Source: Caccovicinus sp051878975 | GTDB lineage: Bacteria; Bacillota; Clostridia; Lachnospirales; Lachnospiraceae | NCBI GenBank assembly: GCA_051878975.1 | Contig: JBJELD010000059.1 | Coordinates: forward strand, 1-49,287 | Direction of reading: 5' to 3' | Length of the DNA: 49,287 nt | Part shown: positions 14,936 to 23,451 of the stretch, piece by piece | Position numbering within the stretch: the stretch's first letter is position 1 | Layout of the letters: every line of letters begins with the position of its first letter | Position numbers and translations under genes: made by a program | Notes under the pieces: generated by a model | Database searches by the model: none | What the model was told of the DNA's origin: nothing | Seen by the model: the letters and a program-made list of their open reading frames with translations, nothing else

Positions 14936-16435
14936 ATGAGCAAAATATTTGATGCATTAAAGCCATATCTGGAAAAGGCCATGGCCATGAAGACGGCGAT
15001 GGTTCTGTTTGAATGGGATAATGAAACGCTGGCGCCGAAAGAGGCCGGCGCCTTGACCGGAAATGTGATTGAGATCTTGTCCGGTGAGTATTTTCAGGCA
15101 GTCAATAATGATGAGGTGAAGGCGCTGCTGGAGCAGTGCCGGAAGGAGGAGGGCTTAAGCGAAGCCCAGGCGGCTCAGGTCCGGGAGCTTTCCGAGGAGC
15201 TGGAGAAGCTGGACTGCATTCCGAAGAAGGAATATCAGGAATTTGCCAGGCTGACGGCAGAATCGACACGCATCTGGTCGGAGGCCAAGCAGGCGGACGA
15301 CTTTGATCGGTTTGCGCCGACATTAAAGAACGTACTGGAGTATCAGAAAAAATTTGCCGGCTACCGGGCCAAGGACGGTCAGAAGAAGTATGATGTCATG
15401 CTGAATGATTATGAACCTGGTTTTAATATGGAGATTCTGGACCGTTTTTTTGATACGGTCCGGGAAGAGGTGGTTCCGCTTTTCAAGGCTGTGCAGGAAA
15501 GTTCCGTGCAGATCCGGGATGATTTCCTGACCGGTGATTTTACCGACGGACAGCAGGAAAAGATCGGGCGTTTTATGGCGGAATATGTAGGCTTTGATTT
15601 TTCACGAGGTGTGATGGCAGTCAGCGCTCATCCGTTTACGACGAATCTTCATAACCGGGATGTCCGCATTACCACCCATTATACGAACCGGCTGGACAGC
15701 TCTCTGTTTTCCATCATTCATGAGAGCGGACATGCGCTTTATGAAATGGGAATCCGGGATGATCTGACACAGACCATGGTGGGCGAAGGCGCTTCCATGG
15801 GCATGCATGAATCCCAGTCACGCTTTTTTGAAAATATTATTGGAAGAAGCAAAGGCTTCTGGATGCCGGTCTATGAAAAGCTTCAGGAGGCATTCCCGGA
15901 AAATCTGACCGATATCGGACTGGAGCAGTTTGTCCGGGCAGTCAACAAGGCGCAGCCGGGCCTGATCCGCACGGAAGCAGATGAGCTGACCTACAGTCTT
16001 CATGTGCTGATCCGCTATGAGCTGGAGAAGCAGCTGGTGGAGGGAAGTCTTCCGGTGGAGGAGCTTCCGAAGGCCTGGGCCGATAAATATGAGGAATACC
16101 TGGGCATTCGCCCGGAACATATGCGGGACGGCGTGCTTCAGGATATTCACTGGTCCCAGGGTTCTTTCGGCTATTTCCCGTCCTACGCTCTGGGAAGTGC
16201 ATTCGGCGCTCAGCTTTATTATCATATGAAGCAGGAGATGGATTTTGAAGCACTTTTGGAGAATGGGAAGCTGGATGTGATCCGGGAATATTTAAGAGTG
16301 CATATTCATCAGTACGGAAAACTGAAGAACAGCCGCCGGATTTTAAAGGATACGACCGGGGAAGATTTTAATCCGGATTATTATGTGCGGTATTTGAAGG
16401 AAAAATATGAGTCGCTTTACCAGCTGAACAGGTAA
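14936..16435 (+). CDS. M32 family metallocarboxypeptidase
   Basis: Start at ATG 14936, behind AGTAGGAGAAG, 28 bases after the ABC-F stop; 499 residues, the usual length. The zinc motif HESGH (about residues 262-266) is followed by a downstream Glu in MGMHESQ (about 292). Other family marks are GYFPSYALGS (about 414) and an all-helical composition. These cytoplasmic enzymes remove C-terminal residues from peptides and probably recycle peptides for amino acids. It likely shares a transcript with the ABC-F gene. Confidence 0.93.
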   Translation: MSKIFDALKPYLEKAMAMKTAMVLFEWDNETLAPKEAGALTGNVIEILSGEYFQAVNNDEVKALLEQCRKEEGLSEAQAAQVRELSEELEKLDCIPKKEYQEFARLTAESTRIWSEAKQADDFDRFAPTLKNVLEYQKKFAGYRAKDGQKKYDVMLNDYEPGFNMEILDRFFDTVREEVVPLFKAVQESSVQIRDDFLTGDFTDGQQEKIGRFMAEYVGFDFSRGVMAVSAHPFTTNLHNRDVRITTHYTNRLDSSLFSIIHESGHALYEMGIRDDLTQTMVGEGASMGMHESQSRFFENIIGRSKGFWMPVYEKLQEAFPENLTDIGLEQFVRAVNKAQPGLIRTEADELTYSLHVLIRYELEKQLVEGSLPVEELPKAWADKYEEYLGIRPEHMRDGVLQDIHWSQGSFGYFPSYALGSAFGAQLYYHMKQEMDFEALLENGKLDVIREYLRVHIHQYGKLKNSRRILKDTTGEDFNPDYYVRYLKEKYESLYQLNR

Positions 16436-16490
16436 AAGTCTGCACAGCAGGTAAAATCGGAAGAGTAAAAGAATACACAGGAGGATTTCC

Positions 16491-17303
16491 ATGAGTTACG
16501 AAATGATCGTGTTGGATTTGGACGGTACATTGACAAACCGCGATAAAATCATTACGCCGCGGACAAAGGCGGTGCTTAAGGAAGCACTGGAACGCGGAAA
16601 GAAGGTGGTTCTGGCTTCCGGGCGGCCGGTTTACGGCGTAATGCCGCTTGCAAAAGAGCTGGAGCTGGAAAAGTACGGCGGCTATATCCTGGCATTTAAC
16701 GGCGGTGTGATCATGAACTGCGCTACGGAGGAGATTGTGTTTGCCCGGATGCTTCCGGCAGAGTCCAATTTCCGGATCATGCAGCTGGCTGTTCAGAATC
16801 GGGTGGACTTCCTGACCTACGAGCGAGATTTCATTCTGACCAATAATGCGGAAAATTCTTATGTAAAGCTGGAGTCAAAAATTAATCACCTGCGGCTTCA
16901 TGAGGTGGATATGGACGAGCTGTTTGCAAGGCTGGATTTCCCGGTCCCCAAGTTTCTGATGGTAGACGACGGAGATTATCTGGCGACTGTGGAGCCGAAG
17001 GTCAAGGCGGCTCTCGGAAAAAATTTCAGCGTGTATCGTTCGGAACCGTTTTTCCTGGAAATTCTCCCGAAAGGTGTGGACAAGGCGCTGAGTCTGGAGC
17101 GGCTGCTGGAACGGATGCAGATGAACCGGGAGCAGATGATCGCCTGCGGCGACGGCTACAATGACTTGTCCATGATCCGGTTTGCCGGGCTGGGCGTGGC
17201 GATGGCGAACGGTGTGCTTCCGGTGCGCAAGGAAGCCGATTATATCACGGGTTCCAACGACGAGGACGGAGTGGCGCAGGTGGTAGAAAAGTTTATGCTT
17301 TAA
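16491..17303 (+). CDS. Cof-type HAD-superfamily phosphatase
   Basis: 270 residues beginning MSYEMIVLDLDGTLTN; the first HAD motif DLDGT holds the nucleophile Asp at residue 9. Motif II is LASGRP (about 41), Lys of motif III is in LPKGVDK (about 197) and motif IV is GDGYNDLSMI (about 219). The large type IIB cap sits between. Such enzymes dephosphorylate sugar phosphates, nucleotides or cofactors; substrate is not predictable. Ribosome binding site CAGGAGG precedes the ATG. It may be the last gene of the ABC-F / M32 transcript. Confidence 0.93.
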   Translation: MSYEMIVLDLDGTLTNRDKIITPRTKAVLKEALERGKKVVLASGRPVYGVMPLAKELELEKYGGYILAFNGGVIMNCATEEIVFARMLPAESNFRIMQLAVQNRVDFLTYERDFILTNNAENSYVKLESKINHLRLHEVDMDELFARLDFPVPKFLMVDDGDYLATVEPKVKAALGKNFSVYRSEPFFLEILPKGVDKALSLERLLERMQMNREQMIACGDGYNDLSMIRFAGLGVAMANGVLPVRKEADYITGSNDEDGVAQVVEKFML

Positions 17304-17379
17304 AACCGTCATATTGCACAAAAAATATCGCAAAAAACATGATAAACTTTCACAAAAAAGATTTTTTTCACAAAAACCG

Positions 17380-17409
17380 CTGACATTTTTCTCTCGAAAC
17401 TGTTAAAAT
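17380..17409 (+). promoter_or_regulatory. Promoter of the 72-aa gene
   Basis: CTGACA (17380-17385), an 18-base spacer and TAAAAT (17404-17409) within the AT-rich intergenic region. Confidence 0.6.
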
Positions 17410-17440
17410 AAAATTAATCAGGAAAGAGAGGGTGTTACGG

Positions 17441-17659
17441 ATGAGAAGAATTTTAACCGCATGTCTGCTGCAGACAATGAGATTCGATACGGTGAAGGAT
17501 ACGGATCCGAGAAAGGATTATGAGGCTTACTGTGAGCGTCTGAAAAAGAGCGGGACGAAGTATGTAATCGATGAGGAAAAGACCGAGCCGGACGGATCCA
17601 TTGTCATTAAGGTAAGAAAACAATATAATTCCTATAAAACGGACGGGTATCTGGACTAA
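17441..17659 (+). CDS. Hypothetical small protein, 72 aa
   Basis: Not assigned. ATG 17441 lies eight bases behind GAAAGAGAGGG; a GTG at 17432 in the same frame is less well placed. The product starts MRRILTACLLQTMRFD and is charged with alternating strands at the end (SIVIKVRKQYNSYKTDGYLD). The N-terminal hydrophobic stretch is too short for a signal peptide. It has its own promoter and a terminator behind it. I have the impression that Lachnospiraceae carry similar small proteins, but cannot name a family. Confidence 0.7.
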   Translation: MRRILTACLLQTMRFDTVKDTDPRKDYEAYCERLKKSGTKYVIDEEKTEPDGSIVIKVRKQYNSYKTDGYLD

Positions 17660-17704
17660 GTGTCTGTTGGAGGAAGATAAGCGGAAAAACTTCGGAAAAG
17701 AATG

Positions 17705-17743
17705 AAAAACCGTTTCACTTGCAGTCAGGTGGCGGTTTTTTGT
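17705..17743 (+). terminator. Terminator after the 72-aa gene
   Basis: AAAAACCG (17705-17712) pairs with CGGTTTTT (17733-17740), with an inner CACTTG/CAGGTG stem and further T bases. Confidence 0.75.
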
Positions 17744-17805
17744 TTCATGGAAAACTCTTTCGTAGTTTCTTTGTGAGACAAAAACGTTGTGAAAGGATGA
17801 GAGGA

Positions 17806-18324
17806 ATGTTTGAGAAGGGTGAATTTGTCATTTATGAAACCGCGGGTGTCTGTAAGGTTGCGGATATCAACACGGTGGATATGAAGGGAATTGACAGAAA
17901 CAAGCTTTTTTATTTCCTGGAGCCGGTTCATGTGAAGGATAACCGACTTTATATTCCGGTGGAAAATCACAAAAGCCTGATGCGAAGCCTGGTGTCACGG
18001 GAGGAAGCCGATACACTTCTGGAGCAGGTTCAGAGTGTGGGTACGCTGTGGGTCTCCGATTATAAGCACCGGGAGGAATGTTATAAGGAGGCGTTGAAAA
18101 GCTGTGACTGCCGGGAGTGGCTGAAAATCATCAATACGCTGTATCTTCGCAGAAAGGAGAGGGCAGCCGGCGGGAAGAAGCTTCCGTCTATGGATGCACA
18201 TTATCTGAAGCTGGCCGAGGAATGCCTGTTTACGGAACTTTCTCTGGTGCTTCAGATGCCGGAGGAGCAGGTGGAGTCACGGATCGCGGAGAAGATCCGA
18301 GAGAAAAAGGGAGCAGTAAAATAG
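17806..18324 (+). CDS. CarD-family transcriptional regulator
   Basis: Start set at ATG 17806 (172 residues), nine bases after AAAGG; upstream in-frame starts (17719, 17797) have poor spacing. The N-terminus MFEKGEFVIYETAGVCKV is the CarD/CdnL RNA-polymerase interaction domain (residues 1-65, Tudor-like). The rest is helical and basic, consistent with the DNA-binding part. CarD proteins bind the RNA polymerase beta subunit and stabilise open complexes, often at rRNA and growth genes. The gene ends one base before the ATG of a sigma-70 factor, so the two are co-transcribed. Confidence 0.85.
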   Translation: MFEKGEFVIYETAGVCKVADINTVDMKGIDRNKLFYFLEPVHVKDNRLYIPVENHKSLMRSLVSREEADTLLEQVQSVGTLWVSDYKHREECYKEALKSCDCREWLKIINTLYLRRKERAAGGKKLPSMDAHYLKLAEECLFTELSLVLQMPEEQVESRIAEKIREKKGAVK

Positions 18325-18325
18325 A

Positions 18326-19360
18326 ATGCTTGCACAGGAAGAAAAAGGAAGAAAGAACGTTTTCCTGGAAAATCCAGCTCCGGATTTTTTCAAAAAGGAT
18401 TCCTTGGAAGAGGAAGCGGCGAAGTCCGGTTTCCTTTCGGAGGAGGAAATGGACTTTCTGGAGGAAGAACAGAGGGCCTCGGAGGAGGAAGCTGAGGATG
18501 AGGAGCTTGACGACAGTCCGTTTGTGACGGATGATTCCGTGCGTATGTATCTGCGGGAGATCGGCAATATTCCGCTGCTTGGACCGGAACGGGAGCGGGA
18601 AATCGCACTCCGGGTGGAGCAGGGGGATGAGGCGGCCAGACAGGAACTGATTAATTCCAATCTCCGTCTGGTGGTCAGTGTTGCAAAGCGGTACTGCCGG
18701 GGAAGTGGTCTTTCTTTCCTGGATCTGATTCAGGAGGGAAATCTTGGCCTGATCCGTGCAGTGGAAAAATATGACTGCCATCGGGGCTACAAGTTCAGCA
18801 CCTATGCCATGTGGTGGATCCGCCAGTCAATTACCCGGGCCATTGCGGATCAGTCGAAGACCATCCGGATTCCGGTCCATATGCGGGAACAGATGAACCG
18901 GATCTGGAAGGAATCCAGAGCATTTCTTCTCGAAAAGGGACGGGAACCAAAGCCGGAGGAGCTGGCAGAGCGGATGGGAGTCGATGCAGAAAAAATTCAG
19001 GAGGCTATGCGGCTGTTCGGCGATACGGTATCGCTGGAGACACCGGTGGGGGAGGAGGCGGATACTTCTCTGGAGGATTTCATCTCCGATGACCGGACTC
19101 CGGAGCAGTTTCAGTCCGTTGAGCGGCTGATGCTGCAGAAGGATGTGGAAGAGGTTCTTTCCACGTTGACAGAGCGGGAGCAGCGGGTGCTGCGGCTGCG
19201 GTTCGGCTTTGAGGACGGAAAGCAGTGGACGCTGGAAGAAGTGGGAAAAATATATCATGTGACCAGAGAGCGGATCCGCCAGATCGAGATGCGTGCGATC
19301 CGGAGACTGAAGAACAAGCGGGAGGTCCGGGAACTGAAAAATTATATTGAACAGGATTGA
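18326..19360 (+). CDS. Sigma-70 family RNA polymerase sigma factor (RpoD-like, short form)
   Basis: 344 residues. An acidic N-terminal tail of about 65 residues is followed by region 1.2 (DDSVRMYLREIG, about 70), region 2 (LRLVVSVAKRY through YKFSTYAMWWIRQSI), region 3 (IRIPVHMREQMNRI) and region 4 (TEREQRVLRLRFGF and VTRERIRQIE). Regions 2.4 and 4.2 are close to SigA, so it should read TTGACA/TATAAT-type promoters. It may be the main sigma factor, but the genomic setting is not the usual dnaG-rpoD one, which favours a group 2 paralogue. The start follows AAAAAGGGAG by a longish 12 bases and lies one base after the carD stop. Confidence 0.88.
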   Translation: MLAQEEKGRKNVFLENPAPDFFKKDSLEEEAAKSGFLSEEEMDFLEEEQRASEEEAEDEELDDSPFVTDDSVRMYLREIGNIPLLGPEREREIALRVEQGDEAARQELINSNLRLVVSVAKRYCRGSGLSFLDLIQEGNLGLIRAVEKYDCHRGYKFSTYAMWWIRQSITRAIADQSKTIRIPVHMREQMNRIWKESRAFLLEKGREPKPEELAERMGVDAEKIQEAMRLFGDTVSLETPVGEEADTSLEDFISDDRTPEQFQSVERLMLQKDVEEVLSTLTEREQRVLRLRFGFEDGKQWTLEEVGKIYHVTRERIRQIEMRAIRRLKNKREVRELKNYIEQD

Positions 19361-19393
19361 GTTGCGGCGCGGTGCGGAGGCAGATTCTGGAAG

Positions 19394-19421
19394 AAGAAGG
19401 GCTGGAAAGGGCCCTTCTTTT
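19394..19421 (+). terminator. Terminator of the carD-sigma operon
   Basis: AAGAAGGGC (19394-19402) pairs perfectly with GCCCTTCTT (19411-19419), followed by TTG. Confidence 0.8.
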
Positions 19422-19451
19422 GTGCTATACTGAAGGCGGGAGATGATTTGA

Positions 19452-19880
19452 ATGAAATTACATGCTTATGAACACCAAACTCAGTATTACGAAACCGATC
19501 AGATGGGGATTATTCACCATTCGAATTATATCCGCTGGTTTGAAGAGGCCAGGACGGATCTGATGCGTCAGATGGGCCTTGGATATGAGGAGATGGAGGC
19601 TCAGGGAATCATCAGTCCGGTGCTGTCTGTGACCTGCGAATATAAATCCATGACACGTTTCGGAGAAACGGTACGGATCATCCCGATCTTAAAAGCGTAT
19701 AATGGGATCAAGATGACCATAGAATATTCGGTAACCAATAAGGAAACCGGAGAACTCAAGTGCGTGGGTGAGACCAGACACTGTTTCCTGAACCGGGACG
19801 GAAAGCCGGTTTCGCTGAAGAAATCTTATCTGGAAATGGATAAGATGTTCCAGGGAGCATTGCCTCAGAAGGATGATTAA
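19452..19880 (+). CDS. Acyl-CoA thioesterase, 4HBT/YbgC hotdog family
   Basis: 142 residues, one hotdog domain. The diagnostic YYETDQMGIIHHSNYIRWFE stretch (residues 13-32) contains the catalytic Asp and the start of the central helix. These proteins hydrolyse acyl-CoA or acyl-ACP thioesters; specificity cannot be read. ATG 19452 follows GGGAG. It begins a run of four plus-strand genes (thioesterase, oxidoreductase, PAP2, MBL) with gaps of about 20-55 bases, probably one transcript. Confidence 0.9.
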   Translation: MKLHAYEHQTQYYETDQMGIIHHSNYIRWFEEARTDLMRQMGLGYEEMEAQGIISPVLSVTCEYKSMTRFGETVRIIPILKAYNGIKMTIEYSVTNKETGELKCVGETRHCFLNRDGKPVSLKKSYLEMDKMFQGALPQKDD

Positions 19881-19934
19881 ACGTATTTTAGAAAACAAAA
19901 GACCGGATCAAGACGGAAAGAGAGGACTGCGTGT

Positions 19935-20921
19935 ATGAAGTTAGGCATCGTTGGAAATGGTATGATAGTAGAGAGACTGCTGGAGGATGTGAAACCGATT
20001 TCCGGAATTGAGGTAAAGGCGATCTGTGTGCGGTCAAAAAGCCTGAGCAAAGGGCGGGAGCTGGCCGATCATTATCATATTCGGGAAATATACACGGAAT
20101 ACCCGGTGTTCCTGACCAGAACCGATATTGATACGGTCTACATCGGAATTATCAGCAGCCTTCATTATTCATATGCCAAGGAAGCTCTGGAGGCCGGAAA
20201 GAATGTGATCTGCGAAAAGCCGTTTACAACAGAATATGACGAGGCGGCAGAGCTGATTCGCATTGCAAAGAAAAAGAAGCTGTTTTTATGGGAGGCCTGC
20301 AAAATTCCGTATTCCGAGAATTTCCTTGCAGTCAAGCGGAATCTGGGAAGGGTCGGTGCCATCAAGCTGGTGCAGTGCAATTTTTCTAAACGCTCCAGCC
20401 GCTACGACGCTTATTTGGAGCGGAGGGTGCTTCCTGCTTTTGATCCGTCTCTCTCCGGCGGCTGTCTGTATGATATCAACATGTATAATCTGCATTTTGT
20501 GGTGGCGCTTTTCGGAAGGCCGAAATGGGTGCGCTACGATGCTAATCTGGGCTTTAACGGCATTGATACCTCTGGTATTGTCACCATGGGCTATAACGGT
20601 TTTCAGGCAGTGTGCAGCGGAGCCAAGGACTCGGACAGCCCGTGCTTCGGCATGGTTCAGGGAGACCGGGGCTGCCTGCGCCTGGAGGGACCGGTCAGCG
20701 CCAGTGTCCGCGCGGAGTTCCTTCAGAACGGAACGCGGGAGATTCTTTGTGAGGACAGACAGGGTCAGGGCCTGACATCGGAAATGCGGGAGTTCCTGCG
20801 TCAGACACAGGAAAAGGATTATCCGGCCTGCTATGATATGCTGGGTCAGACGCTTCTGATCATGGAGCTTCTGGTGACAGCCAGAAAGGACGCCGGGATT
20901 GTGTTCGGAACAGACCTTTAA
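19935..20921 (+). CDS. Gfo/Idh/MocA-family NAD(P)-dependent oxidoreductase
   Basis: 328 residues. The N-terminal Rossmann domain begins MKLGIVGNGMIVERLL with a GxGxxV-like loop. The hallmark CEKPFTTEYDEA (about residue 93) follows, with Lys and Pro of the EKP motif. The C-terminal half is the alpha/beta dimerisation and substrate domain. These enzymes oxidise or reduce sugars, inositols or related polyols with NAD(P). The substrate is not predictable. GTG-free start at ATG 19935 behind a GAGAGGA-like site. Confidence 0.92.
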   Translation: MKLGIVGNGMIVERLLEDVKPISGIEVKAICVRSKSLSKGRELADHYHIREIYTEYPVFLTRTDIDTVYIGIISSLHYSYAKEALEAGKNVICEKPFTTEYDEAAELIRIAKKKKLFLWEACKIPYSENFLAVKRNLGRVGAIKLVQCNFSKRSSRYDAYLERRVLPAFDPSLSGGCLYDINMYNLHFVVALFGRPKWVRYDANLGFNGIDTSGIVTMGYNGFQAVCSGAKDSDSPCFGMVQGDRGCLRLEGPVSASVRAEFLQNGTREILCEDRQGQGLTSEMREFLRQTQEKDYPACYDMLGQTLLIMELLVTARKDAGIVFGTDL

Positions 20922-20947
20922 AAAATCATTATTTGGAGAAAAAACGT

Positions 20948-21487
20948 ATGGAATTTTCGATTCTTTACTGGATCCAGAATCTTCACAGCCCTCTGCTGGA
21001 CAAGCTGATGGTGTTTGTCACCTTTCTGGGAGAGGCGGGATGGTTCTGGATTCTGCTGGGAACCGTGTTGTTTTGTGTAAAAAGGACCAGAACCTGCGGG
21101 GCGGCGGCTCTGCTGTCCCTGGCATTGGGATTTCTGCTGGGAAACTGCCTGCTGAAAAACCTGGTGATGCGCAGCCGTCCGTGCTGGCTGGCTCCGGAGG
21201 TAGCGATGCTGATTGCTGTTCCGTCGGATTATTCCTTTCCATCCGGTCATACGCTGGCCGGATTTGAGACGGCAGTCAGCGTTTTTTTGTATGACCGGCG
21301 TTTGGGCAGCGTGCTTCTGCTTCTGGCAGCAGCGATTGGCTTTTCACGGTTATATCTGTTCGTGCATTTTCCCAGTGATGTTCTGGGAGGAGCGGTGCTT
21401 GGCACCGGGATCGCACTGCTTGTACACTGGATGCAGAAACGGTTCTGGACCGGCAGAGAGAAAAAGAAAGAACCGATGCGGGAATAA
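20948..21487 (+). CDS. PAP2-family membrane phosphatase
   Basis: Start at ATG 20948, nine bases after TTGGAGAA; 179 residues with about five hydrophobic helices. The three PAP2 motifs are present: KNLVMRSRP (KX6RP), PSGHT and SRLYLFVHFPSD (SRX5HX3D). Family members dephosphorylate undecaprenyl pyrophosphate or phosphatidate-type lipids at the outer membrane face. A role in recycling the bactoprenol carrier is plausible but not proved. Confidence 0.92.
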   Translation: MEFSILYWIQNLHSPLLDKLMVFVTFLGEAGWFWILLGTVLFCVKRTRTCGAAALLSLALGFLLGNCLLKNLVMRSRPCWLAPEVAMLIAVPSDYSFPSGHTLAGFETAVSVFLYDRRLGSVLLLLAAAIGFSRLYLFVHFPSDVLGGAVLGTGIALLVHWMQKRFWTGREKKKEPMRE

Positions 21488-21508
21488 TTAGAAAGCAGGG
21501 GGAAGAGT

Positions 21509-22543
21509 ATGGCAGAAAATTTGATAGAAGTGCTTCCCGGCATTTATCAGCTGGAGCTTCACAGTAAATTTAAGAGTGTTACGGAAATCAAGATTTATAT
21601 CATTCCGGGAACGGATCCGAAGAAGGACCGGAGCCTGATGGTGGATGTGGGCTTTCATGATGAGGACTGTCTGATGAATCTGGAACGAACGCTGAACAGG
21701 CTGGGGATCCCCTTTGATCAGCTGGATATTTTTCTCACGCATAAGCACCATGATCACTGCGGTCTTGCCTATATGTTTGAACGGCGGGGCACGAGAATCT
21801 TCATGAATCCGGAGGAAGAGCGGCATCATTACGACTGCCTTCATTACAACAGCCTGTATCATGAGGATCAGGCAGAGGCGCTCCGGTATGTGGGAATCAC
21901 GGAGCAGGAGACACCGAAGCTGTGGAGCATGTTCACACTGGCTGTCACAGAGGACCGGCTGAATGAATTTAATATCATGAAATTTCATTACGAGCCGATC
22001 CGGCCGGGAGACCGGTTTGTCTACGGAGCTTATGAGTTTGAGGCGGTCCGGCTTTGCGGACATACCTTCGGCCAGATGGGACTTGCAGAGAAGAAGCACC
22101 GGATCCTGTTCAGCGCGGATCAGATTATCCGCAAGATCGTTCCGATCGTTGGCTCCAGCTTCAAGGACGAGCATCTGCTGAAGTCGTATTTCCGGTCTCT
22201 GGAACAGATCAAGCATGACTTTGCAGACTACCGTCTTTTTCCGGCACATAATACCATGCTGGAGGGAGAGGAGCTCCAGAAGACGGTGGACCGGATCGTT
22301 TTTGCCTATCTGGAAAAGATTCAGCTGATCGAACAGCTTGTGCAGCACGGAAGACGTCCTATGACGGTTGTGCAGATTGCCATGCTGGCTTACGGCGTGC
22401 AGGAGCTTCCGGCGGACAAGGAACAGCTTTTGTTTCTGAAGATGGTGACCAGCAAAACCTTCTCCTGTCTGGAGTATCTGCGGGATGAAGATTTTGTGAT
22501 GCGTACCGAGCGGGATGGTGTGCTCTATTGGGAAGTTTTCTGA
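21509..22543 (+). CDS. MBL-fold metallohydrolase
   Basis: 344 residues. The metal-binding motif HKHHDHCGL (HxHxDH, about residue 77) is present. Further His residues follow at CGHTFGQMG (about 184) and FPAHN (about 248). The C-terminal 90 residues form a helical, possibly winged-helix-like extension, as in LACTB2-like proteins. Substrate is unknown. Ribosome binding site AGGGGGAAG precedes ATG 21509. It is the last gene before the folT promoter. Confidence 0.9.
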   Translation: MAENLIEVLPGIYQLELHSKFKSVTEIKIYIIPGTDPKKDRSLMVDVGFHDEDCLMNLERTLNRLGIPFDQLDIFLTHKHHDHCGLAYMFERRGTRIFMNPEEERHHYDCLHYNSLYHEDQAEALRYVGITEQETPKLWSMFTLAVTEDRLNEFNIMKFHYEPIRPGDRFVYGAYEFEAVRLCGHTFGQMGLAEKKHRILFSADQIIRKIVPIVGSSFKDEHLLKSYFRSLEQIKHDFADYRLFPAHNTMLEGEELQKTVDRIVFAYLEKIQLIEQLVQHGRRPMTVVQIAMLAYGVQELPADKEQLLFLKMVTSKTFSCLEYLRDEDFVMRTERDGVLYWEVF

Positions 22544-22567
22544 CATCCGGATTCCGGAAAAAAGTAC

Positions 22568-22595
22568 TTGCATTTTTGCAGACATCCGTTATAAT
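22568..22595 (+). promoter_or_regulatory. Promoter of the folT transcript
   Basis: TTGCAT (22568-22573), a 16-base spacer and TATAAT (22590-22595); transcription would begin just before the riboswitch. Confidence 0.75.
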
Positions 22596-22613
22596 GGAAC
22601 AAAAATATAACAT

Positions 22614-22725
22614 GCAGAGTAGACTTGTGTGCGTAAAGTGCCGGCTGAACAGGGAGTTGTCAGCGGGGAGAAAAGAGATGCCGGAAACGGCAGGCTCTTG
22701 CGTTACATGAGTCGCATCCCGCTGC
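22614..22725 (+). promoter_or_regulatory. Tetrahydrofolate (THF) riboswitch
   Basis: THF-element landmarks are seen: GCAGAGTAGA at 22614, TGTGCGTAAAGTGCCGG at 22627-22643, AGGGAGTTGTCAGCGGGGAG near 22651, GCTCTTGCGTTACA around 22694 and GCATCCCGCTGC at 22714-22725. The ends pair (GCAG with CTGC). It lies upstream of a folate transporter gene, its usual target. Downstream, TCTCCT near 22738 could pair with the AGGAG of the folT ribosome binding site (22776 onward), suggesting control of translation. Confidence 0.88.
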
Positions 22726-22785
22726 AATCCGAGAGATTATCTCCTATTGTGGTAGTATGAGTATCTGCAAAGGAGGTAATTTTTT

Positions 22786-23373
22786 ATGAAGAGATTAGCA
22801 ACTTTGTTTACTCAGTCTTACAAGGAAATCAAACAGGTGCGTACCATCACCACCTGTGCCATGTTTGCTGCGATTTCCGTCGTTCTTGGATATTTTACGA
22901 TCCAGATCGGCAGCTATATTAAGATTGGTTTTTCCGGTATTCCGAATGAGCTGGTGGATTACCTGTTTGGTCCGGTGGTGGGAGGGTGCTTCGGCGGACT
23001 TCTGGATATTTTGAAGTTCATTGTCAAGCCCACCGGCAGTTTTTTCCCGGGCTTTACCCTGAATGCGGTTCTGGCGGGGCTGCTATACGGCAGCTTTTTC
23101 TATAAAAAGCCGCTTTCTCTGTGGCGGATTCTGGCAGCCAAGCTGTTCGTGGCGCTGATCTGCAACGTTCTGCTGAATACGTTGTGGCTGTCCATGCTTT
23201 ACGGAAAGGCATTTATGGTGCTGCTTCCTGCGCGGCTTCTGAAAAATCTGGTGATGTGGCCCATCGATTCTCTGATTCTTTACTCGGTTGGGAAGACGCT
23301 GGAAACGGCCGGAATTTTCCGCCTTTTCAGGAATCCGTCGGGGCGTCGGGCATCCGGTATGGCGAATCGGTGA
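22786..23373 (+). CDS. folT: Folate ECF transporter S component (FolT)
   Basis: 195 residues with five to six hydrophobic helices. Features of the folate S component are an N-terminal cytoplasmic YKEIKQVRTITTCAMFAA, GFSGIPNELVDYLFGPVVGG and FIVKPTGSFFPGFTLNA. S components bind vitamin and join a shared EcfA/A'/T energising module encoded elsewhere. AAAGGAGGT precedes ATG 22786. The THF riboswitch directly upstream independently supports folate as substrate and predicts repression when folate is plentiful. Confidence 0.92.
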   Translation: MKRLATLFTQSYKEIKQVRTITTCAMFAAISVVLGYFTIQIGSYIKIGFSGIPNELVDYLFGPVVGGCFGGLLDILKFIVKPTGSFFPGFTLNAVLAGLLYGSFFYKKPLSLWRILAAKLFVALICNVLLNTLWLSMLYGKAFMVLLPARLLKNLVMWPIDSLILYSVGKTLETAGIFRLFRNPSGRRASGMANR

Positions 23374-23388
23374 AAACCTGCAAATGGC

Positions 23389-23417
23389 TGGACATTTCCG
23401 AAAAAGCGACGTATAAT
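23389..23417 (+). promoter_or_regulatory. Promoter of the Mrp/Nbp35 gene
   Basis: TGGACA (23389-23394), a 17-base spacer and TATAAT (23412-23417). Confidence 0.7.
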
Positions 23418-23451
23418 AAAACCTATGTGTTGAAAGGAGATATGTACAGCG

